Below, in pieces: positions 28,756 through 29,139 of a stretch of 29,139 nt of DNA (position 1 is its first letter; each line of letters opens with the position of its first letter). The position numbers and the translations under genes are program-made. The notes beneath the pieces are model-generated. The model worked only from the letters and a program-made list of their open reading frames with translations, ran no database searches and was not told the origin of the DNA. The stretch spans positions 1 through 29,139 of the forward strand of contig CAZXVW010000030.1 in NCBI GenBank assembly GCA_964644025.1. The letters are read 5' to 3'. This DNA is from CAZXVW01 sp964644025 (GTDB lineage Bacteria; Acidobacteriota; Terriglobia; Bryobacterales; Bryobacteraceae).

Positions 28756-29139
28756 ATGCCGAAACGATTCGCTGTCTCTGTCCTGCTCGCCGCCGCCGGC
28801 CTGGCCGTCGCCTGCGGCGCCAAACCGGAGCGCAAGCCCAACGTTCTGGTGATTCTGGCCGACGACCAGGGCTGGGGCGATCTGAGCGTCAACGGTAACA
28901 CCAATCTCTCCACCCCGCACATCGATTCGCTGGCCGGCTCGGGCGCCATCTTTGACCGCTTCTTTGTCTGCCCGGTCTGCTCGCCCACCCGCGCCGAGTT
29001 CCTCACGGGGCGCTATCATCCCCGCGGCGGTGTTTACAGCACCAGCGCCGGCGGTGAACGGCTCAACCTGGATGAACACACCATCGCCGAGACCTTCCGT
29101 GCCGCCGGTTACGCGACCGCGGCCTTCGGCAAGTGGCAC
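28756..29139 (+). CDS. Exported sulfatase, N-terminal 128 residues (runs off the window)
   Basis: The frame is open from the ATG at 28756 to the last base. GGAG 7 nt upstream supports the start. The signal peptide MPKRFAVSVLLAAAGLAVAC ends in a possible lipobox Cys20. The visible catalytic part contains ADDQGWGD (metal ligands Asp36-Asp37), CSPTR with the formylglycine Cys75, and GKWH at the very end. QGWGDLSVNGNTNLSTPHID is characteristic of the arylsulfatase A-like branch rather than the LTDDQR branch of the other sulfatases. It should be the second sulfatase of a same-strand pair but has its own promoter candidate and follows a terminator. Substrate and C-terminal domains cannot be seen. 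Confidence 0.92.
   Translation, partial: MPKRFAVSVLLAAAGLAVACGAKPERKPNVLVILADDQGWGDLSVNGNTNLSTPHIDSLAGSGAIFDRFFVCPVCSPTRAEFLTGRYHPRGGVYSTSAGGERLNLDEHTIAETFRAAGYATAAFGKWH

Noticed and set aside
27409..29139. Very long open frame on the minus strand opposite the last two sulfatases (over 570 codons)
   Set aside because: Antisense shadow of high-GC coding DNA. The plus-strand frames carry sulfatase catalytic motifs and signal peptides; the minus frame has none.

Overview
The window is GC-rich throughout (by eye roughly two thirds G+C; not computed) and densely packed on both strands. The gene content points to a Gram-negative environmental heterotroph. It has a Kdo-pathway sugar-phosphate isomerase (outer membrane LPS), a PEP-CTERM exported protein, many Tat or Sec signal peptides, and six S1-type sulfatases. 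My best guess for the lineage is Acidobacteriota of the Bryobacterales/Solibacter type; a planctomycete-like lineage is the alternative. That is inference from gene content and style, because no rRNA or other decisive marker is present.

Layout. Positions 3-311 are the end of an old-yellow-enzyme type oxidoreductase. Positions 343-3369 hold two exported proteins: an alpha/beta hydrolase and a deacetylase-like TIM-barrel protein with a Pro/Arg-rich insert. kdsD (arabinose-5-phosphate isomerase) follows, converging on a secreted NHL propeller (minus). Back to back with the NHL gene, only 29 bp away, start two tandem sulfatases (5467-8861), the first with C-terminal HEAT repeats. Next on the minus strand are an exported DsrE-like protein, an FHA-GAF-PP2C phosphatase with an upstream STAS gene (a partner-switching module with no kinase in view), and a third sulfatase. 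A DHH phosphoesterase (plus) converges on the ftsY-ribD-ribE operon (minus). A 328-bp gene-free stretch full of inverted repeats leads to a PEP-CTERM gene. Then come a secreted esterase, a fourth sulfatase (minus), leuA (minus), a Tat-exported glycoside-hydrolase-like protein, glgC, a small exported beta-rich protein (minus), a fifth sulfatase, and the start of a sixth that runs off the end.

How the genes fit together. The exported sulfatases, esterase, alpha/beta hydrolase, deacetylase-like protein and glycosidase-like protein look like scattered parts of a programme for degrading sulfated and esterified glycans. They are interleaved with housekeeping genes (ftsY, ribDE, leuA, glgC, kdsD) rather than gathered in one locus. 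No sulfatase-maturating enzyme, SusCD pair or dedicated regulator is visible.

The most interesting unexplained structure is the leader of the PEP-CTERM gene. A perfect 8-bp helix closes a three-way junction just ahead of the ribosome binding site, and upstream lie three almost contiguous hairpins. I could not match it to a known riboswitch by eye. Other candidates are a 35-bp intergenic element present in opposite orientations on the two sides of the esterase gene, and two tight divergent gene pairs whose starts lack Shine-Dalgarno sequences and may be leaderless. I saw no tRNA, rRNA, CRISPR array, insertion sequence or attachment site.
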